A program made the position numbers and the translations under genes. DNA of 64,000 nt from Vesta saturnalis (taxonomy: Eukaryota > Arthropoda > Insecta > Coleoptera > Lampyridae), in NCBI GenBank assembly GCA_036346205.1, contig JARFJB010000935.1, positions 504,001 through 568,000 of the forward strand, read 5' to 3'. Positions 22,899-33,240 of this stretch are shown piece by piece; within the stretch, counting starts at the first letter, position 1, and each line of letters begins with the position of its first letter. Below the pieces are notes generated by a model that was not told where the DNA came from, made no database searches, and saw nothing but the letters and a program-made list of their open reading frames with translations.

Positions 22899-24095
22899 TT
22901 ACCGGCAAACAAATGTTCCTAGTTCGACCTTTGCGCAATCGATCCATATTGTTGGATGGTTCATTCCCAATTCAGATTGTAGTCGATGAGTAGCTTCACA
23001 GTTAATATTTGTACGATCGTTTCTGTTTATTGTTCGATTATGCAAATTCCACATTTCTGGTGGAAAGAAAGGTCGACGTCTGCCATTTCTACGTCTATTC
23101 TTACGGCCTACGTAAGTATCTTCAAACCAACGTACCAAATAGTGAAGTTCATTTTTGAGTGCATCAAGATAATTGTCTAGGTGGTCGATACTTACAAAAG
23201 TTAATGACATTTTTGCTTGTAAACAAAAATCTGCGTCGATTAATAATCCCAACTGACCTATATCTTTCCGCATATTTTAGGATAGATGGAAGAAGCATGC
23301 TTTATTGGAAACACCTGGAAAACACTGAGTCATTGCACCAAAACCTGTCTGTTCAAAATCACAATATATGGAAGTTGAATTTAAATTTTCTTCTTCTTAT
23401 ATACGTATTGCGCTGTTAATCTGGTAACAGGGCCTAAAGTATTGGTACAGCTCCTCCTAACCTTTGTACCATTACTGTACATAGTGGAGAAAATGTTCTG
23501 GGGGCAATTGCAAATGTACCATCTGCATACCATTCGTCAGATGTCCGCAAGAGTTGGGTCCAACTTGCCCATCTAAAGATTAAAATTCTAGCCGGCCTTT
23601 CACCGCTGTTACAAAGTAAGAAATTTTCTGTAGTGTTTGGCTGTGGTACATATTGTCTGTATTCTTCGGGCAAAACCAATCTGATAAAGTTGTAGGATCT
23701 GCAGGAACCCCATTTTATAGCATTAAGTACACGTCTTACCACTTTTCTGAAGGCTGTGTTATTTGGAAACCTTGTTTCCCAACCTACGGATAGATTTTGT
23801 TAAATAATTATTAATAACATTTACTGTCCCTTCTACAGTATTTTTTGCCCGACGGTTAATGTTACTAACAACTTGCTCTAGCTGCGTATGAAGAGTGTGA
23901 ATGGTTACTAATTTGTTTCATAACTTCTCCAGATTCTGTATGAACTCGAGCTTTGCAACATCCCATTTGATCACAGCGCCAAAATTTTCTATTCTCATTA
24001 GTTTTACATCATTTCTCAAAATTACATATGAAACCATCATAGTGAAGTTTAGCTTTTCCTCTTGAATTTATAATTCTAGCTTCCATCTTAATAGT
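22899..24095 (-). pseudogene. MULE transposase with FLYWCH zinc finger, decayed
   Basis: A Mutator-like element gene read on the minus strand. At 24,085-23,905 lies a FLYWCH finger: NSRGKAKLHYDGFICNF, FWRCDQMGCCKARVHTE and NHSH, with the expected Trp, Cys and His residues. Next (23,742-23,434) comes RPARILIFRWASWTQLL then EWYADGTFAIAPRTF, where D of ADGTF is the first MULE catalytic residue, and VMVQRLGGAVPIL. After a break, 23,273-22,899 holds LVRWFEDTYVGRKNRRRNGRRRPFFPPEMWN and NCEATHRLQSELGMNHPTIW, the usual C-terminal block. Stops and frameshifts interrupt it. It is a relic of a FLYWCH-MULE, a family common in insects. Confidence 0.8.
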
Positions 24096-25830
24096 TCAAT
24101 TCAAAAAATTATACTGATATGAGTTATAACAATAACGTTGACTACCTTCGAAATAATTTCAAATACTAATCAAAAAGTATACTAATAGTTCTTTAAATAC
24201 TATGGTATACATATTAACTGGTTAATGGATTCAAGTAATAACCGATAGGTATAAGGATTTTTAAAATTGCTCTACTACCATTTAATTATTATTGAATTTG
24301 TTTTATTGTGATATCCGTTTATCTAGAAAGCAGCTTTTCCAATCTACTAAGCCTCTTGCAGGTAATTAAATCTTAAGAACTTCAGATTAAATAATTATTC
24401 ACAATTTATATTAATTGAACAATTATCACAATTTTGAACAAGAACAATGTGAACATAGCATCGGATAAAAAAAGTATATTATACGGACGAAGACTGTTTT
24501 TCGCCCTATGCACTACATCCGAAGAACTACATTTAGCCCTAGGTCAAAATGCATTACGTAGTTACCAGCGCAAAAAACAATTGCCTGATTGAAAAGTTTC
24601 CCTTTTCGCCCAAATATCTAATTTACAATACGTCATTTTTTGATAAAATTGGATAAAATAATATTTTCCAAATTAAATCATATATTTAATTTAGCACAAA
24701 CTTCTTGGCGCTGAAACGGGCCGGCGTTCAAACGTTCTATTCCCAATTGTGGGGCGTGTTCAAATCTAGATACATTTACACGGAGTTGTATAGAAAAGTA
24801 AGTTTAATCATATACATAAGTTACCAACATCTGAATTAACAAAATTTCATGGTAATCCCTGCATGTACCTAAATTTTTGGGGACATTTACAAAAAAATAG
24901 ATGAAGACCCGCAACTCTCTAACAATGACAAAATATTGTATTTAATACAATCATATGTCTATCAAGCTAATCAATTAGTATGTAAGCCACTTTGCTCACG
25001 ATAATTAAATGGTTTGTTTTAATTTGCCTCGGGTCTTGTAACAGCAAGACGGGGTTGGGTTCGCTTCGATGGATAGTTTTGGCTAAACATAGTTCATACT
25101 AAATGATTAGACAGTAAGGTTTTGATACTTATATTAACCTATCCCTTACGCGTTTAATACGCACGAATTTGTTTACTTACACGTGTTTTGTTCTAATTGT
25201 TTAGCTGGGTAACAACTAAGCTTATTATTTACACAAAATATTAACACTGCTGTCCCGGCATTAAGTAACTATTTAAACTATTTAGAATGGAATAAACTGA
25301 CGTTTAGGATTTATACCATTAATTCCCGTATTAAAAGGAAAGGATAACCGATACGTGCCAATTCTCGCGGTTTCTGTTGCAATGCGTTACTAGGTGTGCA
25401 ACTCTCGTGGGACGAGTTATTTCAGGATTATCAGGAGCGGGATAACTAGCTTGTTCTAATGATAGGAATGGTTTTCTTACAGGACCTCGATGGAAAAATA
25501 ATTATGACTAATTGCGATCGGTTTTCATTTACCTTGGAGGCGATTAAGTATGTAGAGTACGGACAGGAACACGTAACGCTTTGTTTTTATGTAACTGGCG
25601 AATCTCTCCCGAAGCGGCTTCTGAAATAAGCGTTATAAGCGGCTGCAGGCACTTCTGGTTTATTTATATTGCCTTTTGTGAGGCGTGGCTGTGAAATTTT
25701 GTGTAATAGATGTTTAGGTGAAGGGCCATTTATAAGAATCTGAGGCTAACCCGTACTGTGCTTTATAAAAGAATTCTCCGGAAGCTGGTAGAATTAAGTC
25801 GACGAGTTTGGTTCTCAGCGGAGTAAGTGA
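24096..25830. other. spacer, nothing recognised
   Basis: Roughly 1.7 kb with no coding or structural match. From about 25.35 kb the G+C content rises, possibly marking an unidentified repeat or LTR that continues towards 26.3 kb. Confidence 0.35.
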
Positions 25831-25968
25831 AAGATGACTCCGGGCGTCAAAGCCCCTAGTAACACCGTTCGATTTGTGTACTTTGTAATAATTGTTTGTG
25901 ATGACTCTGGGATCTAAGCCCGTCATAACATCGGCAGATTTATGTATGGTGCAGTATTTGTTTAATGT
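25831..25968 (+). repeat. two diverged 69-bp tandem units
   Basis: GATGACTCCGGGCGTCAAAG... and GATGACTCTGGGATCTAAG... align over about 69 bp, including AACA.CG...GATTT.TGTA and TTTGTTT. The repeat has no known identity. Confidence 0.5.
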
Positions 25969-26339
25969 GAAATAAGGCTCACGTGTTTTTAACCTCAGAA
26001 CACATCAACCAGCAGCTTGATTATATGGAGCTGATTGTAGGTGATAGTGGTGAAGTATCGCGACAAAGGATACAGGACGAACGAATGCGGCAATCGACAG
26101 GTCGGCGGTGTACACAGCGAGAATAAGAGTGGTAAAAACGCGATCTGGGTCTGGGTTATCGCAATAAGCGATCAGGATTCTGGTTAGGATTCACTTTATT
26201 CGGTAGCGTCGGCGGAACGGATCTACGAGCAAGCGGTCGGTGTAACATCCCGACCCACAAGCAAGAAGTAGACTGTGTACCGGAGTAGCGCACGAGTAGC
26301 AGGTAGTCCGACACACAAGCATTCTGTAGGGTAAAAAAA

Positions 26340-26712
26340 GGAAAAGGCCACGTATTTAATTCCCTCCCGAAGGGAGAGGGCCGGCTGATCCGAGCTTTCC
26401 AAGCTCCATCAGTCACAATTAAGGATTCCCAGCATACATGCATTACGTGTATATCCATGGTGGGATTAACGATGGGTATGGTCAGGATAGAATCGGAAGG
26501 AACGAAGTTAGGGTTCTGAGGGGGAAAATACTACCCCAGCATTGAATTAAGTAGCCTGACATGGTGTGCATATACGCAGTGACAACGCCGCTACATGTGT
26601 ATGAGGAAAATCCTCTGAAAAAACCTCATACAAGGTAGATGGTGACGGGAATCGAACCCATTACCTTCCGAATGCCAAGCAGGTCTTGTCACCACTACGA
26701 TACTAGCTCGGT
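26340..26712 (-). repeat. SINE-B copy 2 (tRNA-derived)
   Basis: On the minus strand the head reads GAGCTAGTATCGTAGTGGTGAC...GGTAATGGGTTCGATTCCC, with an A box near 26,694-26,712 and a perfect B box (GGTTCGATTCC) near 26,649-26,660. Folding is SINE-like rather than that of a functional tRNA, since no acceptor stem closes it. The body runs through CCTCATACACATGTAGC, GTAGTATTTTCCCCCTCAG and ATGCATGTATGCTGGG and matches 17.74-18.06 kb. Confidence 0.7.
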
Positions 26713-26995
26713 TCTGTACGGTAGCGCGTCTCGCGGTTTTATAGAAGATCCGTGGTAAGCGGGGACGGCTTCTGTGCAGGGATGCTAATGCGGTGATTGG
26801 TTGATATACTCGCGTGATCTCTGATGTGAAACATTCGATGTTTTTTTAAATCTACGACGGAGGGGATTGCAAAATTAATCATTTGTTGATTTCTGTGAAA
26901 TTAGGTTGACACGGGATAATTAGTAAATAATTAATTCGAAATTTTTTTACTAAAGGACGCTGGCTCTTTACAAATATAGGCGTTTCCCGTAAACC

Positions 26996-27690
26996 ATATG
27001 TCTTATAAGGTAGTTCTCGATCTCATCAAAGAGCGATTTGGTCAAACAAAACGCTTAATTGAATGATATGTTCGGGAATTATTGTTTTGATCTTACTTCG
27101 TAGGGATACTATCACTTCAAATAAATGTACAGGGACAATTACGCACTTTAGAGATTTTAGGTGTAACTACTGACACATATGAAGTAATGTTGTATCCGTT
27201 AGTGGAAGCAGCTCTACTCAAAGGTGTGATTATGAACGGAGGCGCCAACGTGAACTGAAATCATCCACAACGGACACTGAAAGCACTTCAAATATAAACG
27301 ATTTAACGAACTTTTCACGCAACCAAATTGCTGGTTTAGAACTCTTAAGAAATATCGATACGCCTTCCATGTCTAAATCCATCGAATCTACTGCTGGTGT
27401 ATTACACTTTAACTCAACAGCAGTAGTACAATTAGAAAAACACACAGATGTCTTAAGAAAGAGAAATGTCCCCATTAAAAAAAGGATAATTACATTCTTG
27501 CCAATTGTTTCGCTAATCGCAAAATGTCCATCAAAGATAGACTGGAACTTATTAATACGCATAATTTATGCAAACAATGTCTTCGGGCTCCTACGAGATG
27601 ATGAATATCGGACAACAAATGTGAAATTTGTGATGAGTCACAATTTCACATGTATTAACCATACATCATGCCACTTCATTTTATTTTAAA
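26996..27690 (+). pseudogene. BEL/Pao gag relic with zinc knuckles
   Basis: This gag fragment reads KVVLDLIKERFGQTKRLIE, then YVRELL, then LRTLEILGVTTDTYEVMLYPLVEAAL (27,140-27,220), the highly conserved end of the BEL/Pao capsid region. A later frame gives CPH..KDNYILANCFANRKMSIKDRLELINTHNLCKQCLRAPT...NKCEICDESQFH, the tandem CCHC zinc knuckles that bind RNA in the particle. The parts lie in different frames with stops. It sits on the same strand and about 2.4 kb upstream of the BEL pol relic (30.06-32.4 kb) and may be the front half of that element, split by later insertions. Confidence 0.8.
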
Positions 27691-28068
27691 GTGTTGCTAG
27701 ATAACACAATTTTAATTTCCAAAATACACTTTCAATTAAGGTGAAGTGTCCGTAATCCGCCCCCCTTAGCAATATCTCACGTTATAAAAATTAGTGCGGG
27801 TTAAAAATATCTAAAAAATTAAAGTAACCCAATTTTATAGCTAAGAGTTTTGTTAGTATGATTGTACTAGCTAAATCCTGTTTGAGCAGAAAAATAAAAA
27901 ACAAGTAAAAAGACACAAATTATGATGTTTCAATAAAAGTGTCCTAATTTCGTTCCCTCTATTTAATTATGGATTTTTATTGGAAATTTGATTAAGGTAG
28001 TGTTAAGACCTCTTATAATATATTTATTCAAACGTAATTATGTTTATACATTTTTAAAATTTATTTAC

Positions 28069-28440
28069 TCATCTAGACAAAAGTTTTTGACTGATGTTGA
28101 AGATGAACACAATACGATAGATGTGGGTGGCGGTGGTTAAAAACGACCTAACACACTTTTTGCCAGCAGCCTTTACTTTTCTAGAGAAAGGATGCGAAAT
28201 TTGGTTTCTAATAGCTAACTGGTAAGCTAATCGTTGTAGACCAGAAATAGTCAGTCCATAGTAATGCTGTTTCATATCGAAACAGTATTTGACGAGACTC
28301 TTCTCGAACTCAGCGGAAAAAAACGGTTTCCTTCCAAATTTTGATTTCACGCAATCCGCAGGTGGGAGATTAGATTTTACATAATCTTACAGAGTAGACC
28401 ATCAACATTCCGTATTTTACGAGATGGCATCTGGAAAGTG
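28069..28440 (-). pseudogene. pogo/Tigger-like transposase N-terminal relic
   Basis: A CENP-B-type DNA-binding segment: KFGRKPFFSAEFEKSLVKYCFDM, YYGLTISGLQRLAYQLAIRNQI and HPFSRKVKAAGKKCVRSFL, matching GRK..FS.E.E..LV.Y...ME..Y.GLT..DV...AYQLA..N...HPF....AG..W...FL of pogo/Tigger and jerky proteins. A PPADCVKSKFGRKP lead-in precedes it in the same frame. No DDE domain follows, so only the start of the gene was retained. It lies between BEL gag and the LINE, in the opposite orientation. Confidence 0.78.
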
Positions 28441-29500
28441 TAGGTGTTAATTCACTAACAACGTTGCCAAAAGGATGACAAGTTATCATACTAACATAAT
28501 AACTAGTTTTAAACGATCAGAAGAAACTAAAATATATCTCAAACACAAATACGTTGTGAGGATCCTACATCCGTCCCGGGACGAATTTGAGACACTGGAA
28601 CGAGACGGATTTGGAATTCCATGTACAACAAAAATGGCGACCATTTCTGTCCAAATGAATAACAATTACATGGCTGCGACAACTGGAGAGCAACATTCAA
28701 GTTCTGATCTACCAATGCCAATTACTAAATTATTTTAACTTGATTGGACACTGTAGCACGTTGTTATCGTACTGATTTTGTAGAATTTAAACTGAACTGT
28801 ACACAACAAACAGCAACCCGGTCACTACTAGTTATAAACAAAATACTTTTAACCTATACGAGATCACACCGTCCCATCCATTTTAACACAAATTCATTAA
28901 TACAGCATAAATTTATTTTAAAATAAACAACCGTTTCAAAACCAAAAATCTGTTTACATATAAACAATCCTAACGCTATTATATAGGACAAGGTTACAAT
29001 ACCAACCTGGTTTTCGGTGGCATGTTTCACCTTTACATATTGCATTAAAATAATTATTAACTCCTAGATAACTACCCCTTTCAACCACTCAAATTTTAAT
29101 TCCCCGCGATTCATTAGGGCGTAACTGCTAAAATACTAACCACTTTACCTGTTTTGAAAATTATCTTCATGTACACAATTAAAGTACCAAACACCCATCA
29201 CCGTTTATTAATTATTTATGTAAAACCCGCGTAAATGTCACAGAATCACCAGGTGTATCCATTCAAATTTGTTATAGCGTCCGAACCAGCGCGATCCGGC
29301 CCAAAGTCCATCCACAGGGATCGATAGGATTTAAGATTGGATATCAGAATAATTTTTAGATTTATTGGGATAGTTCATCAATATGACATTCAGTTGAGGA
29401 AGGGCAATATTACATGGGACATGAAGACATCGGAAACCAATATTATTTCTGAAATTTCCCATATATTAACAATAAAAAGCTCATTAAAGAATTGATGCAG
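28441..29500. other. spacer with an unassigned 87-codon frame
   Basis: No family is recognised. A plus-strand frame at 28,475-28,738 reads open for 87 codons, but its composition and lack of motifs give no support. A short GC-richer patch near 29,280-29,340 is also unassigned and could be the upstream part of the LINE. Confidence 0.35.
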
Positions 29501-29589
29501 ATACATATCACCGTATTGTGTGTGTCAAACCATCATCAATTTGGCAGCGTTGATATTTTACTTGCTGCTGATTATTTTGAACAAATTCT

Positions 29590-30000
29590 TATCGGTAATC
29601 AATAAACCATTGCCATTGAAACTTTTTTTGGGTAGACTGTTGTCAAGTTGTCAAACGTCCAACCTATTCGATAAATCCAATCCCTCAAACTGGGTTCAGT
29701 CGTTCAACGGGTGATCTTCTTGCACATGTCACCCAACTCTGAAACAACACATTAGAAATGTGCGGTGAAACTGTTGTAGTAGCTTTTGATGTGTTATAAT
29801 TCTTTGACCAGGTTTGGCATAAGTTCCTACTTACCAAACTCAACTAGTTCGGCTCATCCGATACGGTCATCAATTGTACCTCCATCTTTCTCGACAAAAG
29901 ACGTATACGTGTTGTCGTGGATGGCGTCTTTTCAAAAGATTAACCCCTCACTCCCAGTGTTTCTGAGTGATTTAGCACGTTAGGCGAATCTTATCCTGTT
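29590..30000 (+). pseudogene. LINE (Jockey-like) reverse transcriptase relic
   Basis: A fragment of a non-LTR retrotransposon reverse transcriptase. After GFSRSTGDLLAHVTQL (the FR..RST.D.L block) comes GETVVVAFDVL.FFDQVWHKFLLTKL, the A motif ALDISKAFD.VWH..LL.KL with the first catalytic Asp. RRIRVVVDGVFSKD.PLTPSVSE is the start of the RR.SVVVDG..S..F....GVPQG block. The rest, including the YADD catalytic box, is missing, and BEL pol begins within about 70 bp. Two stops interrupt the frame. Jockey/RTE-type clade placement is uncertain. Confidence 0.8.
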
Positions 30001-30059
30001 CAGGAACTCTATTACTAAAAAAAAGTAAATCGGACGAGATGAATGTAAACCATAATATT

Positions 30060-30560
30060 GAATTACGCGTAAAGGGGATGGTCGATATAACGTACCGTCA
30101 CCTTACAAAGAAGGTCATCCTTCATTTGGTGAGAATGAACTAGCGGCAATAATTCGTAGTCAAAGAATTACAATACAATTACAATAGCAGAAGGTATCAT
30201 AGGGAGCGCTACTTCGGAGATTAAAGGAATTCTCCATTATCTACCACGCCGTCCTGTATTCAAGAAATCAGCATCGTCAGGTTTTTGACGGTTCAGCCAA
30301 AACAGATACTGGAGTTTCCTTAAACCAATGTTTAGAAAAAGGACCTAATTTGTTGGCAACATCACCTTCTGTATTAACTCGTTTACGAGAGGGATCAATT
30401 GGTATAATCGCAGATATTCGCAAAGCATTTTTAATGGTTGGAATACAGCATAAAGATCGTGAGGCTTTCGATTCTTGTGGTATGATGCCAGTGGATACAT
30501 GACAGAATATCTTTTCCAAAGGGTTCCATTCGCACTAACATCTTCACTTTTTCATTTAAC
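30060..30560 (+). pseudogene. BEL/Pao reverse transcriptase, N-terminal relic
   Basis: Begins with RYNVPSPYKEGHPSFGENELAAI, the RY.V.LPFK.....LG.N...A block that opens BEL/Pao RT. After a break, DGSAKTDTGVSLNQCLEKGPNLLATS (F.ASAK...G.SLND.L..GP.L) and SIGIIADIRKAFLMVGIQHKDREAFDS (the A motif, DI.KMFLQI.I...D) follow at 30,270-30,480. The YVDD box should come soon after; a degraded AFYADGPCGFSSTCK-like stretch near 30,630 may be its remnant. The element is dead through stops and frameshifts. Confidence 0.8.
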
Positions 30561-30837
30561 ATCTATAATTCAACATCACTTAAATGAAATGAAAGGTAAA
30601 AAATCAACTGTCTGTTTTAAAAAAGAGTTTTTATGCTGATGGTCCTTGCGGCTTCTCTTCAACATGTAAGATGTTAATATATTCCAAGAGGAAATAATGG
30701 ACGGAGCCTAAATTTGATCAATTCGTGGTGAATTAAGGACGAAGAACGTTATCACACGTCTGTTTTAGTGTTACTATGGGAAACCAAAACTAGTCTAGAG
30801 TTAATTTTACAAAAGGCTTAGCAAATCAAACTTTCTT

Positions 30838-31410
30838 GAGCTGGACCTTTACCGGCTGAGTTAGCGAATGAATTTCAAGAGTGGTACCGACTATTACCAA
30901 AACTAACCTGGTTATTACATATATTTGTAGATGCTTCAAAATCAATTTACGCAGCATGTATTTTTCTACGTTCGGACTATGGAGGTGCAGTTGAAGTACA
31001 ATTAATTCAAGCGAGGAAAGTAATTGCACCGACAGATCGTCCTAAAATTCCACGAATGAAACTATTGAAGGCGTTAACTGGAAGTCGTCCATACCATAAT
31101 ATTGTTAACGATTTAAACCGAGTACATCTTCCGGCATATTTTCACACTGATTCAATGATTGTTTTATGCTGGTTAAAACAACCTACACTATGGGGAAATT
31201 TTGTATCTAATAGAGTGCGTTAAATTGCAGAACTCACAATTATCGAAAATTGGCGACACCTTCCTAGTGACATGAATGCAGCTGATTTACCAAGTCGAGG
31301 ATGCAGTGTTGAACAATTGGTACAGTCACAGTGGTAAAATAGACTAGAATGGTTACGATATCCTATGGATCAATGACGAAAATCTAACATTGAGTATGTA
31401 CCAGAAGTTG
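30838..31410 (+). pseudogene. BEL/Pao RNase H-like region relic
   Basis: Reads WLLHIFVDASKSIYAACIFLRSDYGG, IPRMKLLKALTG, FHTDSMIVLCWLKQPTLWGNFVSNRVR and WRHLPSDMNAADLPSRGCSVEQLVQSQW, the BEL/Pao pattern VFCDAS..AY.A..FLR, IPRLEL.AA..G, T DS..VL.W....  W..FV.NRV.EI and W..V....NPADL.SRGC. DAS and TDS carry RNase H catalytic acids. Almost uninterrupted from 30,860 to 31,220, which is better kept than the flanking parts. Confidence 0.87.
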
Positions 31411-31449
31411 ATACAGAACGAATTTAACCCATTATAACTAATACTTCTG

Positions 31450-32400
31450 TGTGTTAGTAAATCGAGTACCGTATGAAACGTGCACGAAACACTTTTCATC
31501 ATTTATGCGAAGCAAAAGAATGATTGTAATTTTTTGTCGATTCACTTACAGTGCCAGAAAAAAGAATGTAAATAATAGAATTAAAGTCCCATTGACATCC
31601 GCAGAATTTAGTCATGCCTAAGAAATTTTATGCAGGTGCATACAAAAAACAGCACGGAACATATTAAAGATTTGGACATTTAATTTGGGAGTAAACAGAT
31701 AATGTTGACATTGTTGACACAGAAATATTCGATTCCTAAAATTATTCAAAATGTCAGAAAAGTCATCAAAAGATGTATTGTTTTCCACGGCCAAACCTAC
31801 GATACCTCTGACTGCAACTTTACCTGCTCATTAGATGTTTTGGACGTTTTGTCACACGACATGGTAAACCAGTAAGAATGTATTCAGATAATGGAACCAA
31901 TGTTATTGGAACTATCAATATATTGAACGCTTTTGAAAGGCATTTAGAAAAAGTTCCAAAAATTAAATGGATTCAAAATCCGCCAGTAACTAGTTGGTAC
32001 GGTGGATTGGTTACAACATGATTTATCTACCATTTTATGTGAAGTACATCACTTGTAAACTTTCGTCCTTTAACTTACATCAGTGAAGATCCTAATTATT
32101 TATTTCCAATTTTACAGGACTTACGAAATCAAGACCCATTTATATGAATTGCGTAGGGAACTTAGAAGGCGTTTTACTGAAGTATATTTAACCTTATTAT
32201 TAACGAAAAGTCGCAAAAGTATAAGACCTTTACCACTAGGCGAATTGGCATTACGTGAAGAATTTGATCAAAACGTCAGAATTGGCTCATTGCGCGTATT
32301 ATCGAGGTATTTACAAGTAAAGATGGTGTGGTTCGTACCGCAAAGTTAAAATGCAAAAACGGTTTTATAAACTGATCTGAACAAAAACTATACCCTTTAA
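31450..32400 (+). pseudogene. BEL/Pao integrase relic
   Basis: The pre-integrase part (NRIKVPLTSAEFSHA) is followed by a damaged zinc-binding region, then FVTRHGKPVRMYSDNGTNVIGTINIL (31,850-31,920), the second catalytic Asp of the integrase core, and the C-terminal block ARIIEVFTSKDGVVRTAKLKCKNG near 32,295-32,365 then KLYPLKL. The stretch with the first catalytic Asp is gone, by a deletion just before the FVTRHG block. The polypurine tract and LTR follow within 250 bp, so this is the natural 3' end of the element. Confidence 0.83.
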
Positions 32401-32635
32401 AGTTAACTGTTGATGTTTGAAAAATATCGCAAACTCAGAGTTTACGCATATTAAGTGCAATGATAAAAATGTTCAAACAACCATAAGCAAACATTCAACA
32501 ATTCCTAGTTTATCTGTAGTTACTAATAGTGAAGGAAGAGCTATTTGATCACCAACTAAACATTCAGAATAATGTTTTCTAATAAGACAATTGTATTAAT
32601 TTTATTATTGTATTGTAATTTTCGGATCTTCTCAA

Positions 32636-32648
32636 CTTTGGGGGAGAA
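32636..32648 (+). promoter_or_regulatory. polypurine tract of BEL/Pao element
   Basis: TTTGGGGGAGAA lies directly before TGTTAC, the expected priming site for plus-strand DNA synthesis and position for the 3' LTR start. Confidence 0.65.
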
Positions 32649-32752
32649 TGTTACAAGTTATTGTAAATAGCTACGATACCATAGTTACGAATAAAAAAGA
32701 TAAGAGTTGTAAAAATGAATAATTGTAATTTCAATTAAATCTAAATTATTCT
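32649..32752 (+). mobile_element. BEL/Pao 3' LTR, left part
   Basis: Begins TGTTACAAGTTATTGTAAAT directly after the polypurine tract and matches the LTR fragment at 18,206. The match stops at AAATTATT, where SINE sequence starts, and resumes at about 33,166. Confidence 0.7.
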
Positions 32753-32763
32753 TCTGCATTATA

Positions 32764-32836
32764 AATGATTCGAACTTTGACACCTTTCACCTACAAGTCT
32801 GACACCTTTACCGCTGAGCCACGGAGTAGTCCAACA
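32764..32836 (-). repeat. SINE-A copy 2, head only
   Basis: On the minus strand CCGTGGCTCAGCGGTAAAGG (A box), TGTCAGACTTGTAGGTGAAAGG and AGTTCGAATCA (B box) match the heads of the other two SINE-A copies. The anticodon-loop position reads TTGTA, similar to a tRNA-Thr(TGT), but no functional tRNA fold closes. It is truncated at the LTR break. Confidence 0.7.
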
Positions 32837-32937
32837 TATGTTCGCGCATTATTGGGATCCATATGGGTTTCATGTCCACACTAGCTTGGCTTATTGGATT
32901 TTTGCTAATGTGATGTATGTTCGTTGAGTTTCCAGCC

Positions 32938-33165
32938 GGTTACTCAGTGTATCAGTGGTAAAGGTGTCAGACTTATAAGTGAAAGGTACCAAAGCTCGAA
33001 TCTGAGAGTGCTTGGGAAAAATCATAACATATGAATTTGACTAGTGTGAGAAAACAGTCCTCAGAACTAAGCCTGATGATGGAAGCAGAGTCCGCTTCCG
33101 AAACGTCGCGCTATTAAAAGAAAAACTATGGAAATTGGCCGATCAACCCAACAATTCGATTGTGT
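32938..33165 (+). repeat. SINE-A copy 3, complete head and body
   Basis: Starts TTACTCAGTGTATCAGTGGT with the A box near 32,952-32,966 and a B box (GCTCGAATCTGA) near 32,994-33,005. The body (TTGGGAAAAATCATAAC, AGTCCTC, hammerhead-like core, CGCGCT, then GAAATTGGCCGAT.AACCCAACAATTC) runs to the point where BEL LTR sequence resumes. It is in the opposite orientation to copy 2, about 100 bp away. Confidence 0.75.
33073..33107 (+). ncRNA. hammerhead-like ribozyme core in SINE-A copy 3
   Basis: CTGATGA (33,073-33,079), a 6-bp stem GGAAGC/GCTTCC with loop AGAGTCC, GAAAC (33,100-33,104) and GTC (33,105-33,107). All invariant core blocks of a hammerhead (CUGANGA, stem II, GAAA, NUH) occur in order. 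I could not assign clear stems I and III, so catalysis is unproven. Confidence 0.5.
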
Positions 33166-33240
33166 TTATTGTAGTATAGGAGGATTATCTGACGACCGTG
33201 ACAGCGCCAATATTATAATGGTATTGTTATATTAGGTAAG
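33166..33240 (+). mobile_element. BEL/Pao 3' LTR, right part
   Basis: TTGTAGTATAGGAGGATTAT then CTGACGACCGTGACAGCGCC continue the LTR as in 18,310-18,368. The element's right border lies near here but was not fixed because no target duplication was recognised. Confidence 0.6.

Noticed and set aside
26640..26712. A functional tRNA gene
   Set aside because: A and B boxes are present, but there is no closing acceptor stem and a SINE-type body follows that is repeated at 17.7 kb.
28475..28738. An 87-codon gene with a MATISVQMNNN-like segment
   Set aside because: No family, no splice or regulatory context, next to transposon fragments.
32764..33010. tRNA-Thr-like genes
   Set aside because: The heads are SINE-A; T-arm and acceptor pairing is not maintained and the same body follows in several copies.
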